Positions 9,901-19,044 of a DNA stretch of 64,000 nucleotides are shown piece after piece. Position 1 is the first letter of the stretch. Every line of letters begins with the position of its first letter. The stretch is from Novosphingobium sp. (GTDB lineage: Bacteria; Pseudomonadota; Alphaproteobacteria; Sphingomonadales; Sphingomonadaceae), in assembly GCF_019748365.1 (NCBI RefSeq), contig NZ_JAIEPN010000051.1, forward strand, positions 1 to 64,000. The letters run 5' to 3'. The notes under the pieces are model-generated. The model did not search any database, was not told the origin of the DNA, and was given only the letters and a program-made list of their open reading frames with translations. The position numbers were made by a program, and so were the translations under genes.

Positions 9901-10839
9901 TCAGTAGCCGAGCGCGAAATCGACCTGATGCGTCAGCGGCTCGCCGCGGTGGTAGCGTGCCAGATTGCCGAGGAAACGCTCCACCGCGCGGCGGAACATC
10001 TTGCCCTGCGCGCGGCCGGAAAGGTGCATGGTGATATGGACATTAGGCATCGCCCACAGCGGGTGCTCCGCCGGGAGCGGTTCGGGCGTGGTGACATCGA
10101 GGAACGCACCGCCGAGCTTCTGTGCAGTAAGCGCCGCCACCAGCGCATCCTGATCGACCACGCTGCCGCGCGCGACATTCACCAGCACCGCCGAGGGCTT
10201 CATCACCGCCAGTTCCGCCGCGCCGATCATGCCTTCGGTCTCCGCCGTGCCGGGCACGGCCAGGATCACCCAGTCGAACTCGCCCAGCCGCCCGCGCCAT
10301 TCGCCGGGCGTCAGCGTGCCCTCACCCGCCGAGCGGCGGACCTTGACCACATCGACCCCGAACCCGGTGAGGATGCGGTCGACGCGCTGGCCGATCTCGC
10401 CATAGCCGAGGATGAGCGCCCGGCTGCCATCAAGTTCCATCTTGCCGGGCGATTCGGTAAGCCATTCGTGTCGGCCTTGCGCGTGCACCACCTCGCGGTA
10501 GCCCTTGGCGATATTGAGCATCCCCATCACGACATATTCGGCGATCGTCACCGCATTGATGCCCGCGCCGTTGGTCATGACGACGCCGCGCTCGGCCATC
10601 AGCGAAAGCGGCAGGCCATCGACCCCGGCGTAGATGCTGGTGAGCCACTTGAGCTTCGTGGCCCGCCGGATCGCCTCGGCCATCGGCGCGGTGTCTTCCA
10701 GATCGAACCAGCCGATCTCGGCTTCGGGCGCCATTTCCATCAGCTCTTCGGTGTGGCGGAAGAAGCGCGGCTCGATCCACTCCGGCAGATGCGGCTGGAC
10801 CAGCGGCGCGGCGAGCGCGTTCATCACAAGGACCGTCAT
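9901..10839 (-). CDS. D-2-hydroxyacid dehydrogenase, NAD(P)-binding
   Basis: A 312-residue dehydrogenase of the D-isomer-specific 2-hydroxyacid family, which interconverts a 2-ketoacid and a D-2-hydroxyacid. The Rossmann dinucleotide loop is LILGYGEIGQRV. The catalytic arginine is in NVARGSVVDQDAL, the glutamate in TTPEPLPAEHPLW and the catalytic histidine in HITMHLSG. I prefer the ATG at 10839 over an in-frame TTG six bases upstream because GGGAGAG lies about nine bases before the ATG. It is divergent from the small exported protein gene at 10896, with 56 bp between. The substrate is not readable. Confidence 0.87.
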   Translation of the reverse strand: MTVLVMNALAAPLVQPHLPEWIEPRFFRHTEELMEMAPEAEIGWFDLEDTAPMAEAIRRATKLKWLTSIYAGVDGLPLSLMAERGVVMTNGAGINAVTIAEYVVMGMLNIAKGYREVVHAQGRHEWLTESPGKMELDGSRALILGYGEIGQRVDRILTGFGVDVVKVRRSAGEGTLTPGEWRGRLGEFDWVILAVPGTAETEGMIGAAELAVMKPSAVLVNVARGSVVDQDALVAALTAQKLGGAFLDVTTPEPLPAEHPLWAMPNVHITMHLSGRAQGKMFRRAVERFLGNLARYHRGEPLTHQVDFALGY

Positions 10840-10895
10840 TGACAAGGCTCTCCCGCACTGTTTCGTTCAAGGCGGGATAGCGGAGAGAGGCGCCG

Positions 10896-11606
10896 ATGAA
10901 ACGGATTTTTGTGTCAGTCTGCCTTGCGGGCGTGCTCTTCCCGGTCACCGTGATGGCGCAGGACAATGGCATGTCGGAAGTCATCGTGACGGCGACGCGG
11001 CGGGATTCCGACACGTTCGACGAGCGCGTCCCCGCCGTGGGCCTCAAGCGCGTCGCCGATTTCGCGGTGCAGGAAGTCTCGATCACGGGCGATACGCGCG
11101 ATGCCGGCAAGCGCATCGCCGAAGTGTACCAGATGATCGAGAACGCAATCCGCCTGGCGCCAAAGCAAGGCGTCCAGCTCGCCTATGGGGAGCGCACGGT
11201 CGAGCCGCTGACCTTGCAGAACTACAAGACCCTCTCGCTGTCCGGAGCGGGCCGGCCCGATACCTCGCGCGCGGTCTTCCTGATCAAGGTGCCGCTCGGC
11301 GGGGCGGTGTCGGGCGTGGTTGCCGAGAAGAAGATTGCCGATTTCATCAAGGCCGTGGAGCCGGTGGGCCGTGCGGAATTCGGCGAAACGGAGGACCTGA
11401 CGCTGTCGGTCGTGGCACCGGATCAGTATCGCGGCGCCGTGGCGGATGCGATCGCCGCCGATGCGCGGACAATGGCGGCCAAGCTCGGCCCAGATTATGG
11501 CGTGGAGATCGAAGGCCTCAACCGCCCGGTTGAATGGGCCCGCGCGAGCCTTTCCGAAGTGCTGCTCTACATTCCCTACAAGCTGGTGGTGGTGCCCAAG
11601 CGCTAG
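10896..11606 (+). CDS. Exported hypothetical protein, SIMPL-like with TonB-box-like start
   Basis: A 236-residue protein with a clear signal peptide (MKRIFVSVCLAGVLFPVTVMAQ), cleaved near residue 22, so it is periplasmic or outer-membrane associated. Just after cleavage it carries SEVIVTATRRDSDTF, which looks like the N-terminal TonB box and start of TonB-dependent receptors, but no barrel follows. The rest alternates beta and helical segments (VSITGDTRDAGKRIAEVY, and later VFLIKVPLGGAVSGVV), loosely like the SIMPL/DUF541 fold. A good ribosome site (GGAGAGAGG) precedes the ATG. It could be a stand-alone periplasmic protein or a TonB-interacting adaptor. No function is assigned. Confidence 0.7.
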   Translation: MKRIFVSVCLAGVLFPVTVMAQDNGMSEVIVTATRRDSDTFDERVPAVGLKRVADFAVQEVSITGDTRDAGKRIAEVYQMIENAIRLAPKQGVQLAYGERTVEPLTLQNYKTLSLSGAGRPDTSRAVFLIKVPLGGAVSGVVAEKKIADFIKAVEPVGRAEFGETEDLTLSVVAPDQYRGAVADAIAADARTMAAKLGPDYGVEIEGLNRPVEWARASLSEVLLYIPYKLVVVPKR

Positions 11607-11610
11607 ATGG

Positions 11611-12072
11611 CTACCGCAATCCTTCGTAGATGATTCGCATTGGCGGAGCGTGCAGGCATTCGGCAAAGCTGAACGGGCGCGTTTGCAGCGCCCCGACGTG
11701 CGCTGCACCGGGATGGCGCGGATTAAACAGCAGCACGTCACCTTCCGGCAGGACTTTTGATGGCACGGCAGCCACCAGAGAACGCTGCTCGACCAGCCAG
11801 CTCTCCACCCACGCCCGAATGGCGGGCTCGTCCAGCCCCGGCGGCACGCGTTCGGGCTCCTCCGCAACTTCGATCCAGCCAAGCACCGTGTCATTCGCCG
11901 CTTCCACCGGATCGGCCGGCTGGTAACGCAGCGCAATCAGGACCGCGAGACCGGCTTCCGAAGCGAAATGGACGACCGGCATGCCCGGCGGAGAGTAGCG
12001 CCCGCCGTGCGCGATCGCACCAGCGCCATCGAGCGCCACATGCGCCGCGCGCGTGATGCGCCAGAGCCTCAC
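11611..12072 (-). CDS. RES-domain protein, possible NAD+-consuming toxin
   Basis: About 153 residues. It starts RLWRITRAAH, has GGRYSPPGMPVVHFASEAGLAVLIAL and ends IIYEGLR, matching the RES domain (conserved Arg and Glu-Ser, NAD+ phosphorylase/glycohydrolase-like toxins). I chose the GTG at 12072 because it overlaps the cysS stop as GTGA; a GTG at 12084 is also in frame. RES toxins normally follow an Xre/DUF2384 antitoxin gene, but here the gene directly upstream is cysS and no antitoxin ORF is seen. It is therefore either an orphan toxin, a domesticated RES protein with another role, or one whose antidote is encoded elsewhere. Confidence 0.78.
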   Translation of the reverse strand: MRLWRITRAAHVALDGAGAIAHGGRYSPPGMPVVHFASEAGLAVLIALRYQPADPVEAANDTVLGWIEVAEEPERVPPGLDEPAIRAWVESWLVEQRSLVAAVPSKVLPEGDVLLFNPRHPGAAHVGALQTRPFSFAECLHAPPMRIIYEGLR

Positions 12073-13556
12073 CCCAGCTTCCACTCCCAGCCGAGCGGAT
12101 CGCCGTCCATCACCTCGACACCCCTGGCCGTCAGTTCATCGCGCAGGGCATCGGAGCGGGCGAAGTCCTTGGCGGCGCGAGCTTCCTTGCGCGCGGCTAG
12201 TGTGGCTTCGATTTCGGCTTCGGTGATGGTGGCGGACTTGGGGCGGATGCGGAGGTCCTTTCGCTCCAGTTCCTCATGCTTGCCGTAGGAGCTGAAAAAG
12301 CCAAGGCCGAGCACTGCATCCATATGGGCGATCGCACTGCGCTTGATGACGTCATCCACCTTCTTCACCGCAAGTGCTTCTTCGAACGCAGTCAGTGCCA
12401 ACGGCGTGTTCAAGTCATCGGAAATAGCAGCTTCGAACTTGGCGAGCGCCACCTCAAACTTTGGGTGCTTGATGAGCGGCACCGTCGGAGGATTCGCAAG
12501 CAGCTCAGCTTGGTTGAGCATCCGCTTCAGCCGCGTCAGCGCCGCCCCAAGCCCTTCCCAGCTGAACTCCAGTTCGCTGCGATAGTGCGCCTGCAGGCAC
12601 AGCAGCCGGTATGCCAGCGGGTGATACCCCTTGTCGATCAGCAGCTGCAGCCGCAGGAACTCGCCGCTCGATTTCGACATCTTGCCCGAGCGTTCGACAA
12701 GAAAGTTGTTGTGCATCCACACCTTGGCGCCCGAGTTGGCCGCGTCGTCGAGGCCGTTCGTGCAGCAATGCGCCTGGTTTTGCGCAATCTCGTTGGGGTG
12801 GTGGATCTCGCGGTGGTCGATCCCGCCGGTGTGGATATCGAACGGAAAACCCAGCACCGCGCCCGACATGACCGAGCATTCCAGATGCCAGCCCGGCGCG
12901 CCCTTGCCCCAGGGCGAATCCCATTCCATCTGCCGTGTCTCGCCCGGCGGGGTCTTGCGCCAGATCGCGAAATCGGCCGCGTTGCGCTTGCCTTCCACCG
13001 CCTCGATCCGGCCCTCCCCATCCTCGGTCTGGGCGCGGGCGAGCCGGCCATAATCGGCGACGGTCGAGACATCGAAGTAGAGCCCGCTGTCCAGCTCGTA
13101 GCAGTGCTTCGCCGCGATGCCCTTCGCGAACTCGATCATCTGCGGCACGTAGTCGGTCGCCACCGTCCACTGCGCCGGCTGGCGGATGTTCAGCGCGCGC
13201 ACGTCGGCCCAGTAGGCCTGCTTGTAGTGCTCGGCGATGTCCCAGATGGATTGCTTTTGCGCCGCCGCCATCCGCTCCATCTTGTCTTCGCCATCGTCCG
13301 CATCGTCGGTCAGGTGGCCGACATCGGTGATGTTGATGACATGGGTGAGCCTGTAGCCCTTGAAGCTCAGCGTGCGCCCCAGCACATCGGCGAAGACATA
13401 GGCGCGCATATTGCCGATATGGGGGTAGTTGTAGACCGTCGGCCCGCAGGTATAGACGCGCGCCTCGCCTTCATGGACCGGGGTGAACGGTTCGGCGCGG
13501 CGGGTCAGGCTGTTGAAGAGCGTCAGCGGGCCAGAAGTCGGGGCAGTCGTTTCCAT
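12069..13556 (-). CDS. cysS: Cysteinyl-tRNA synthetase
   Basis: A 495-residue class I aminoacyl-tRNA synthetase that charges tRNA-Cys in the cytoplasm. The zinc/substrate motif YTCGPTVYNYPHIGNMRAY contains the HIGH-type signature (HIGN, 46-49). A second cysteine is in WHLECSVM and the zinc histidines are in GGIDHREIHHPNE. KMSKS is exact in SGKMSKSSGEFL. The C-terminal helical tRNA-binding tail ends with EVMDGDPLGWEWKLG. The length is typical or slightly long. Its stop overlaps the start of the downstream RES-domain gene, which makes the toxin-like protein translationally linked to a housekeeping enzyme. Confidence 0.97.
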   Translation of the reverse strand: METTAPTSGPLTLFNSLTRRAEPFTPVHEGEARVYTCGPTVYNYPHIGNMRAYVFADVLGRTLSFKGYRLTHVINITDVGHLTDDADDGEDKMERMAAAQKQSIWDIAEHYKQAYWADVRALNIRQPAQWTVATDYVPQMIEFAKGIAAKHCYELDSGLYFDVSTVADYGRLARAQTEDGEGRIEAVEGKRNAADFAIWRKTPPGETRQMEWDSPWGKGAPGWHLECSVMSGAVLGFPFDIHTGGIDHREIHHPNEIAQNQAHCCTNGLDDAANSGAKVWMHNNFLVERSGKMSKSSGEFLRLQLLIDKGYHPLAYRLLCLQAHYRSELEFSWEGLGAALTRLKRMLNQAELLANPPTVPLIKHPKFEVALAKFEAAISDDLNTPLALTAFEEALAVKKVDDVIKRSAIAHMDAVLGLGFFSSYGKHEELERKDLRIRPKSATITEAEIEATLAARKEARAAKDFARSDALRDELTARGVEVMDGDPLGWEWKLG

Positions 13557-13610
13557 GCCCTGCGCTCTGCCAGCCTGCGCGCCTGCCGGTCAAGCGCGCG
13601 CGCGCACCGA

Positions 13611-13633
13611 TAAATGGGGACTGTCCCTATTTA
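13611..13633. repeat. GGGACTGTCCC palindromic repeat, family 2 copy 1
   Basis: A palindrome built on GGGGACTGTCCCTATTTA with flanking TAAAT/ATTTA. It contains the stop codon (TAA) of the FecR-like gene that ends at 13631. The same sequence forms both arms of the large hairpin at 31421-31519. Confidence 0.8.
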
Positions 13634-14374
13634 TTCAGCCGCCGCCGGGACGCTCGCCAGCACCTCGATCTGGCCGGTGCAGCCCTTGTCCGCCAGCATC
13701 GCGGCCACCGCCACCGGCTCCTCCGGCACATCCGCCAGCACGCGCGTGGTGATCTTCACCGTCTGGCCAAGCGGGCTGGTGAAGCGGTAGGTCTGCCCGT
13801 CAACCACCGGCAAGGTCGCCATCGGCCAGAGCTTGATCGCGCTGCCGGCGCGGAAGGTCACTTCGGCGGGGGTGTTGTCCGCGCCATAGAGCGTGCCGTT
13901 GCCGGTTTCGGCGGGGTTGGGCCGCCACAGCACGACCTGGGCGGGATCGGCGATGCAGACGGTGCCGCCACGGCTGACGTCGACGTACCACACATTGTCG
14001 GGGCGGACCGGTTCGGTCGGCACTTCGGCATCGCCGCGCACGGCCCCGGTGCGCGTGCGCGCGCCGCCGCGGGCGATCAGCGCGGCGAGCGCGGTATTGG
14101 CGCCGCTCGCGGCATCGCGGTTCACGGCATTGTCGATGCGGAAGCTGCCGGGCCCTGCCAGAACGCGCGAGCCGGCCCCGTCGATCACCGTCACCTGATC
14201 GCCCGCCTTGAGCGTGACCGCAGCGCCCGCCGGCAGCTTGCGCCCCATCGGATAGGCCGCGGCGGAAGGCCCGGTCGAGCGGATCACCACGGCCTGCGCA
14301 TAGGCCGCCATGCTCCACCCGAAGCTCGCCGCCATCAGGGCAACAGCAGCAAAGGTGCGACTAGCCAAGGCCAT
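13631..14374 (-). CDS. Exported FecR-like protein partner of CHASE2 cyclase
   Basis: About 247 residues from the ATG at 14374, which has GGAGAGAG just upstream and overlaps the end of the cyclase gene by 14 bp. An in-frame extension upstream is not credible. The signal peptide is MALASRTFAAVALMAASFGWSMAAYAQA. The mature part has repeated short beta segments (RKLPAGAAVTLKAGDQVTVIDG, then SRVLAGPGSFRID) like the FecR sheet domain. A second beta-rich half has WYVDVSRGGTVCIADPAQVVLWRP. FecR-type proteins often occur beside CHASE2 proteins. The likely role is a periplasmic ligand-binding or sensing partner of the CHASE2 sensor domain; the ligand is unknown. Confidence 0.68.
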   Translation of the reverse strand: MALASRTFAAVALMAASFGWSMAAYAQAVVIRSTGPSAAAYPMGRKLPAGAAVTLKAGDQVTVIDGAGSRVLAGPGSFRIDNAVNRDAASGANTALAALIARGGARTRTGAVRGDAEVPTEPVRPDNVWYVDVSRGGTVCIADPAQVVLWRPNPAETGNGTLYGADNTPAEVTFRAGSAIKLWPMATLPVVDGQTYRFTSPLGQTVKITTRVLADVPEEPVAVAAMLADKGCTGQIEVLASVPAAAE

Positions 14375-16421
14375 AACTCTCTCCATCATCCAGTTCCGCA
14401 AGGCGGCGCGCCAGATTGGCCAGCGCGGGATCCTTGTCGCCGTTCGCCGCGATTCGCGCTGTGAGCGCCTGCACAGCCGCGCGATTTCCTGCAGCATGCG
14501 CAGCAACGAGGTCTTCGGCAAGCGCGCGGGCGGAAGGATCGCCCTCCGGCACGGGCTCGAAAACCTCAACCGGGGTCGCGCGGCCGCGCAGGCTGACGGT
14601 GCCCATCGGGCGGAACCCATCCAGCCCGGAGCGCTCCACGGCCTCGCGGCTGACAAGGATTGTCGTCTCGAGCGGCTTGTTCGCGCCTTCGAGGCGGGCG
14701 GCGGTGTTCATCGCATCACCCAGCGCGGTGTACTGGATGCGCCCCTCGCCCCCGAAGTTGCCGACGATCGCTTCGCCGAAGTGGACGCCGACGCGGGTAC
14801 GGCCAATCGGCGGCACACCGGCGGGGGCGTCGCGGCGGAATTCCTCGCCCGCATGGTACATCGCGATGGCCGCCTTCACCGCCCGCGCGCCATCATCGGG
14901 ATAGGCAATCGGCGCGCCCCAGAACGCCACCACCGCATCGCCGACGAACTTGTCGAGCGTGCCGCCATGTTCGAGGACGATGGCGGAAAGCTTGTCGAGA
15001 TAGTCGTTGAGCAGGCGCGCGATCATCTCGGGCTCGACCGCGTGAGTCAGCTTGGTGAAGCCTTCGAGATCGCTGAACAGGCAGACAATCTCGCGCTTCT
15101 CACCATGAAGCCGCAGCCGTTCCGGATTGCGCAGGATTTCGCTGGCGACCGAGCGCGGAAGGTACTTGCCCAGCGCGCCTTGCGCAAATTCGCGCTGCGC
15201 CGCGTTGATCGCCCGCAGCGCCGCGCTGACCGCGACATAGGCGACGAGCCAGCCCGCCGGCCAGCCGGCAGCGGGGAGCCCCAGCGTATCGAAACCGGCA
15301 TTCGCGGCAAGAAACGGGATTGCCGCAAAGGCCACAAGCTGCGCCGCCACGCCAAGCGCCAGCTGCCATGGCCGCGCCCGGACCGCCGCCGTCGCCATGC
15401 CGAGCAGGACGGCGAACAGGGCGCCGATGGTCTGCGCCCAGCCCGGAACGCTGCGCGGCAGCGCCTTGTCGAGCAGCTGCGCCAGCATCGAGGCGTGGAT
15501 TTCCACCCCGATCATCCGCGAATGGCCACCGCGCGGATCGGGGGAAAGGCCGGTCCGGGTAATCGGCGTGTCGAACTGGTCGAAATCGGCAAAATCGCCA
15601 CCGATCAGCACATAGCGCCCACGGATCGTATCGGCGACAAGCGGCGCAGTGGCGGGATCAGCGAGGAGATCGATGGGGATCTTCTCGAAGACCGGGCGGT
15701 CCGTCGCACTGGGCAGGCGATAGCGGATCGGCCCCGCAAACCCGGAGAACTGCGGCGCGGCGTCCGGCGTCGTTTGCGTCAGCGCTTGGGCCAGCAGCGG
15801 CGGCAGACCGGGATATTGCTGCGGCCAGCGGCGTGCAGCGCCATCGTTGTCGGTGACGAGCAGGATGCTGGCGGGCTTCGTCGTCTCCGTCGTCACGGCG
15901 GCGATATAGCGCCTCAGGTCCTGCTCCTGCTCCCAGGTGATCGCCTCGGGATTGGTGCGGTTGCTGGCGAAGGCGAGGTAGACCGGCGTCGTCATGCCGC
16001 GCAGCGCGGCTTGCAGCAGCGGATCATCGTCCTGCGCGCTATCGAGCAGGATATCGATGCCGATGCCCTTCGCACCCTCCCCCGTTGCCTTGAGGCCCTC
16101 GATCTGCGCCAGCGCCTGCGCCAGCACGGTGCGGTCCACGGGCGAGATCTGCCCCGTCTTGCGGTTGGTCTCGTCGGTGTAGACGACAAGGACGATGCGC
16201 TTGTCCGTATCGGCGCGCGGGGCAAAGCCGGCAGCGCGCACATCATAGAGCGCGTTTTCGGCATCACCGAGGATGGGGAGCTGCCAGCTGCGCAGCGCGG
16301 CAAACAGCGCAAGTGCCAGAAGAAGCGACGCCACGGCCAGCCGCTGCCAGCCGAGCTCTCGCAGCCCCTGCCGCAGCGCCTGCGCCGATGCGCCCCCTGA
16401 TTGAGGCCCTGATTCAGGCAT
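14361..16421 (-). CDS. CHASE2-domain adenylate cyclase
   Basis: A 686-residue membrane sensor that makes cyclic AMP. An N-terminal helix (about 29-46) is followed by an extracytoplasmic CHASE2 domain (about 50-340, with YVLIGGDFADFDQFDTP near its end). Three further helices span about 350-420, and a class III cyclase domain about 445-640. Metal-binding aspartates are visible in FSDLEGFT and FVGDAVVAFWG. The purine-specifying lysine (TLDKF) and aspartate (LGDAMNTAARLEGANK) match ATP, not GTP, use, and Asn/Arg for transition-state binding are present. The start is the ATG at 16421 after GGGGATT. The downstream FecR-like exported protein overlaps it. The cAMP output and stimulus are not deducible. 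Confidence 0.9.
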   Translation of the reverse strand: MPESGPQSGGASAQALRQGLRELGWQRLAVASLLLALALFAALRSWQLPILGDAENALYDVRAAGFAPRADTDKRIVLVVYTDETNRKTGQISPVDRTVLAQALAQIEGLKATGEGAKGIGIDILLDSAQDDDPLLQAALRGMTTPVYLAFASNRTNPEAITWEQEQDLRRYIAAVTTETTKPASILLVTDNDGAARRWPQQYPGLPPLLAQALTQTTPDAAPQFSGFAGPIRYRLPSATDRPVFEKIPIDLLADPATAPLVADTIRGRYVLIGGDFADFDQFDTPITRTGLSPDPRGGHSRMIGVEIHASMLAQLLDKALPRSVPGWAQTIGALFAVLLGMATAAVRARPWQLALGVAAQLVAFAAIPFLAANAGFDTLGLPAAGWPAGWLVAYVAVSAALRAINAAQREFAQGALGKYLPRSVASEILRNPERLRLHGEKREIVCLFSDLEGFTKLTHAVEPEMIARLLNDYLDKLSAIVLEHGGTLDKFVGDAVVAFWGAPIAYPDDGARAVKAAIAMYHAGEEFRRDAPAGVPPIGRTRVGVHFGEAIVGNFGGEGRIQYTALGDAMNTAARLEGANKPLETTILVSREAVERSGLDGFRPMGTVSLRGRATPVEVFEPVPEGDPSARALAEDLVAAHAAGNRAAVQALTARIAANGDKDPALANLARRLAELDDGESYGLG

Positions 16422-16496
16422 CGCCAATCCCCTGCATCACACAGGTGATTAGCGCCCCTGTGCGCCACTGCCTATGCAGTAGCGCACGCAATCCCC

Positions 16497-17165
16497 TCAG
16501 AAGCCGAGGAACCTGACGTTGCCGTCTATGGGTTCGCGCTCGCGCTCGAAGTGGTTCACCGGGTTCTCTTCCTCGCGGTAGCCGATGGCAATGCCGCAGA
16601 AGAAGATGTGCGTTTCATCCGATACGCCGAGGAACTCCTTGATAAGCTTGGCGTAGACGGAGAGGAATTCCTGCGGGCAGCTGTCGAGCCCCTCGCCGCG
16701 CAGCAGGAGCATGATCGTCTGCAGCCACATGCCGACGTCCGACCACTGCGGCGGCCCCATGCGGCGGTCGAAGTAGCAGAGCAGGACGGCGGGCGCGCCG
16801 AACGAGACGAGATTGGCGCCCATGAACTTGTTGCGCGCCTCGACGTCCTCGCGGCCGATGCCCATCGCGGCATACATCGCCTTGCCCACGCCGTGGAGCC
16901 GCGCCTTGCATTCGGGGATCACTTCCGGATCGTCCCAGCTGTATTCGCGCGGGTCTTGCGGGGGCGTAACCGCCATCTTGGCCTGCAATTCCTTGAGCGG
17001 CGCGCCGGTCACGATGGTGGCTTCCCACGGCTGGAAGTTGCAGCCCGAGGGCGCCCAGCGCGCGGTGTCCATCACCCGGCGCAGCACCTCGAGCGGAACG
17101 GGCTTGTCCTGAAACGCGCGGATAGAACGGCGCGTGAGAACGGCGTCGGCAACATCTATTGGCAT
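16497..17165 (-). CDS. Nitroreductase family FMN oxidoreductase
   Basis: About 222 residues starting MPIDVADAVLTRRSIRAF, with GGGGGAA ahead of the ATG at 17165. FMN-binding residues are visible in RRSIRAF and RWAPSGCNFQPWE. A glycine-rich end segment with IGYREEENPVNHFEREREP lies near the C-terminus. Nitroreductase-family proteins are dimeric flavoenzymes that reduce nitro compounds, quinones or flavins with NAD(P)H. A BluB-type role in B12 lower-ligand synthesis seems unlikely, although the gene lies 26 bp downstream of cobT; that neighbourhood is worth noting. Substrate unknown. Confidence 0.87.
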   Translation of the reverse strand: MPIDVADAVLTRRSIRAFQDKPVPLEVLRRVMDTARWAPSGCNFQPWEATIVTGAPLKELQAKMAVTPPQDPREYSWDDPEVIPECKARLHGVGKAMYAAMGIGREDVEARNKFMGANLVSFGAPAVLLCYFDRRMGPPQWSDVGMWLQTIMLLLRGEGLDSCPQEFLSVYAKLIKEFLGVSDETHIFFCGIAIGYREEENPVNHFEREREPIDGNVRFLGF

Positions 17166-17191
17166 CAATTCCCCCAGATAATTCAATCGGA

Positions 17192-19009
17192 TCAATCGTC
17201 TTCAAACAAGCCGGCCAGCTGTTCGACCATCGTGCCGCCCAGCTGTTCGACATCCATGATCGTGACCGCGCGGCGATAGTAGCGCGTCACGTCATGCCCA
17301 ATGCCGATGGCCACAAGCTGGACCGGTGACTGCTTCTCGATCCAGTCGATCACCCGGCGCAAGTGCTGCTCGAGATAGCCCGCCGAGTTCACCGAAAGCG
17401 TCGAATCGTCAACTGGCGCGCCGTCCGAGATGACCATCAGGATGCGGCGATCCTCGGGCCGCGCGAGCAGGCGCGTGTGCGCCCAGAGTAGCGCCTCGCC
17501 GTCGATGTTTTCCTTGAGCAGCCCCTCGCGCATCATCAGGCCGAGGTTCTTGCGCGCGCGGCGCCAGGGTTCGTCGGCCTTCTTGTAGACGATATGGCGC
17601 AAGTCGTTGAGGCGACCGGGATGCGCGGGCTTGCCGCCCGAAAGCCAGGCCTCGCGGCTTTGGCCGCCCTTCCATGCGCGGGTGGTGAAGCCCAGCACTT
17701 CGGTCTTCACACCGCAGCGCTCGAGCGTGCGCGCCATGATGTCCGCGCTGATCGCCGCGATCGAGATGGGGCGCCCGCGCATCGAGCCCGAATTGTCGAT
17801 CAGCAGGGTGACGACGGTATCCTTGAACTCGACGTCGCGCTCGATCTTGTAGGACAGCGAATGGCCCGGCGAGATGACGACGCGGGCCAGCCGCGCGGCA
17901 TCGAGCAGGCCTTCCTCCTGATCGAAATCCCACGAACGGTTCTGCTGCGCCATGAGCCGACGCTGGAGCCGGTTGGCAAGGCGCGTGACGATGCCCTGAA
18001 GGCCCTTCAGCTGCGCATCGAGATAGGCACGCAGGCGAGTGAGTTCCTCCTCGTCGCACAGCTCGGTGGCGGAGACGACTTCGTCGAACTGGGTGGTATA
18101 GGCCTTGTATTCCCAGCTTTCCGGCAAGTCAGTCCACGGCCGGTTGGGGCGCGTGGGGAGCATGCCCTCGTCGCCTTCGTCCGCCATGTCGGCATCGGCG
18201 GTGTCTTCCGAAGTCTCGGTCTGCTCCTGCTCTTCGCCTTGTTCATCGCCTTCGGTGGTATCGCCGGCAACTTCGCTGGGCTGCTGCTCGGCGCCGTCGT
18301 CGGAGGCATCGGGCTGGTCCTCGGCCTGATCGTCGGCCTGCTCGCCGTCGTCCTCGTCGCCGCCGTCCTCCGCATCATCGGGGGACTTGGTCAGGTCGAG
18401 GTGGCCGAGCATTTCGAGCGCAAGGTTCTGGAACGCCTTCTGGTCGTCCATGAGGTCGGCCAGCCCTTCGAGATCGGCGCCGGCGCGCGCCTCGATCCAG
18501 CTGCGCACCATGGCCGTGCCGACTTCGGCGGCAGCAGGCACCGGCTGACCGGTCAGCTTCTCGCGCAGCAGCATGGCGAGCGCGGTGGGCAGCGGCACGT
18601 CCTCGGGCCGGATCGCGCGGGCGATCGGATCGGAGGCGATGCGCATCGTCGTCGCGGCATCGAGGTTACCGCGGATCCCGGCATAGCCGTCCGAACCGAG
18701 CGCCTCGTAGCGGACCTGCTCCACCGCATCGTAGCAAGCGCGGGCCAGCGGTTCGACAGGGGCGCCGCGGCCATGCAGCACCTCGTTGTGGAGCCTCAAT
18801 TTCAGCGCCATGCCATCGGCAAAGCCGCGCGCCTCGGCCACTTGCGCGGCGGGCAGCGCGCGGCCCGGCATCGGCAGGCGCAAGTTCGTGCCCGTCTGGC
18901 TCGGCGCGTCTGCGGTCCAGGCGACTTCAAGCTCGGGCACATCGGCCACCGCGCGGGCGGTGCCGGCGAGGACGGAGCGGAACTGGTCGAGGGGGCTTTC
19001 GTCAGGCAA
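17192..19009 (-). CDS. cobT: Cobaltochelatase subunit CobT
   Basis: A 605-residue cytoplasmic protein. CobT with CobS forms the AAA+-VWA motor that drives CobN to insert cobalt into hydrogenobyrinate diamide in the aerobic B12 route. The N-terminal domain is followed by a very acidic, low-complexity stretch (about residues 215-285, rich in Glu, Asp, Gln), as in known CobT. The C-terminal von Willebrand A domain has the metal-ion site [15 protein letters not shown], with further acidic residues in [11 protein letters not shown]. No cobS is adjacent in this window, although the two are often neighbours. A similar VWA protein in another chelatase is possible but less likely. Confidence 0.9.
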   Translation of the reverse strand: MPDESPLDQFRSVLAGTARAVADVPELEVAWTADAPSQTGTNLRLPMPGRALPAAQVAEARGFADGMALKLRLHNEVLHGRGAPVEPLARACYDAVEQVRYEALGSDGYAGIRGNLDAATTMRIASDPIARAIRPEDVPLPTALAMLLREKLTGQPVPAAAEVGTAMVRSWIEARAGADLEGLADLMDDQKAFQNLALEMLGHLDLTKSPDDAEDGGDEDDGEQADDQAEDQPDASDDGAEQQPSEVAGDTTEGDEQGEEQEQTETSEDTADADMADEGDEGMLPTRPNRPWTDLPESWEYKAYTTQFDEVVSATELCDEEELTRLRAYLDAQLKGLQGIVTRLANRLQRRLMAQQNRSWDFDQEEGLLDAARLARVVISPGHSLSYKIERDVEFKDTVVTLLIDNSGSMRGRPISIAAISADIMARTLERCGVKTEVLGFTTRAWKGGQSREAWLSGGKPAHPGRLNDLRHIVYKKADEPWRRARKNLGLMMREGLLKENIDGEALLWAHTRLLARPEDRRILMVISDGAPVDDSTLSVNSAGYLEQHLRRVIDWIEKQSPVQLVAIGIGHDVTRYYRRAVTIMDVEQLGGTMVEQLAGLFEDD

Positions 19010-19044
19010 GGTCTATCCAAATCCAGAAGCAGGCAGCTTTTTTC

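Noticed and set aside
13631..14656. Long form (341 residues) of the FecR-like protein starting inside the cyclase gene
   Set aside because: The extra N-terminus is Arg/Pro-rich antisense-like sequence. The ATG at 14374 has a ribosome site and begins a proper signal peptide.
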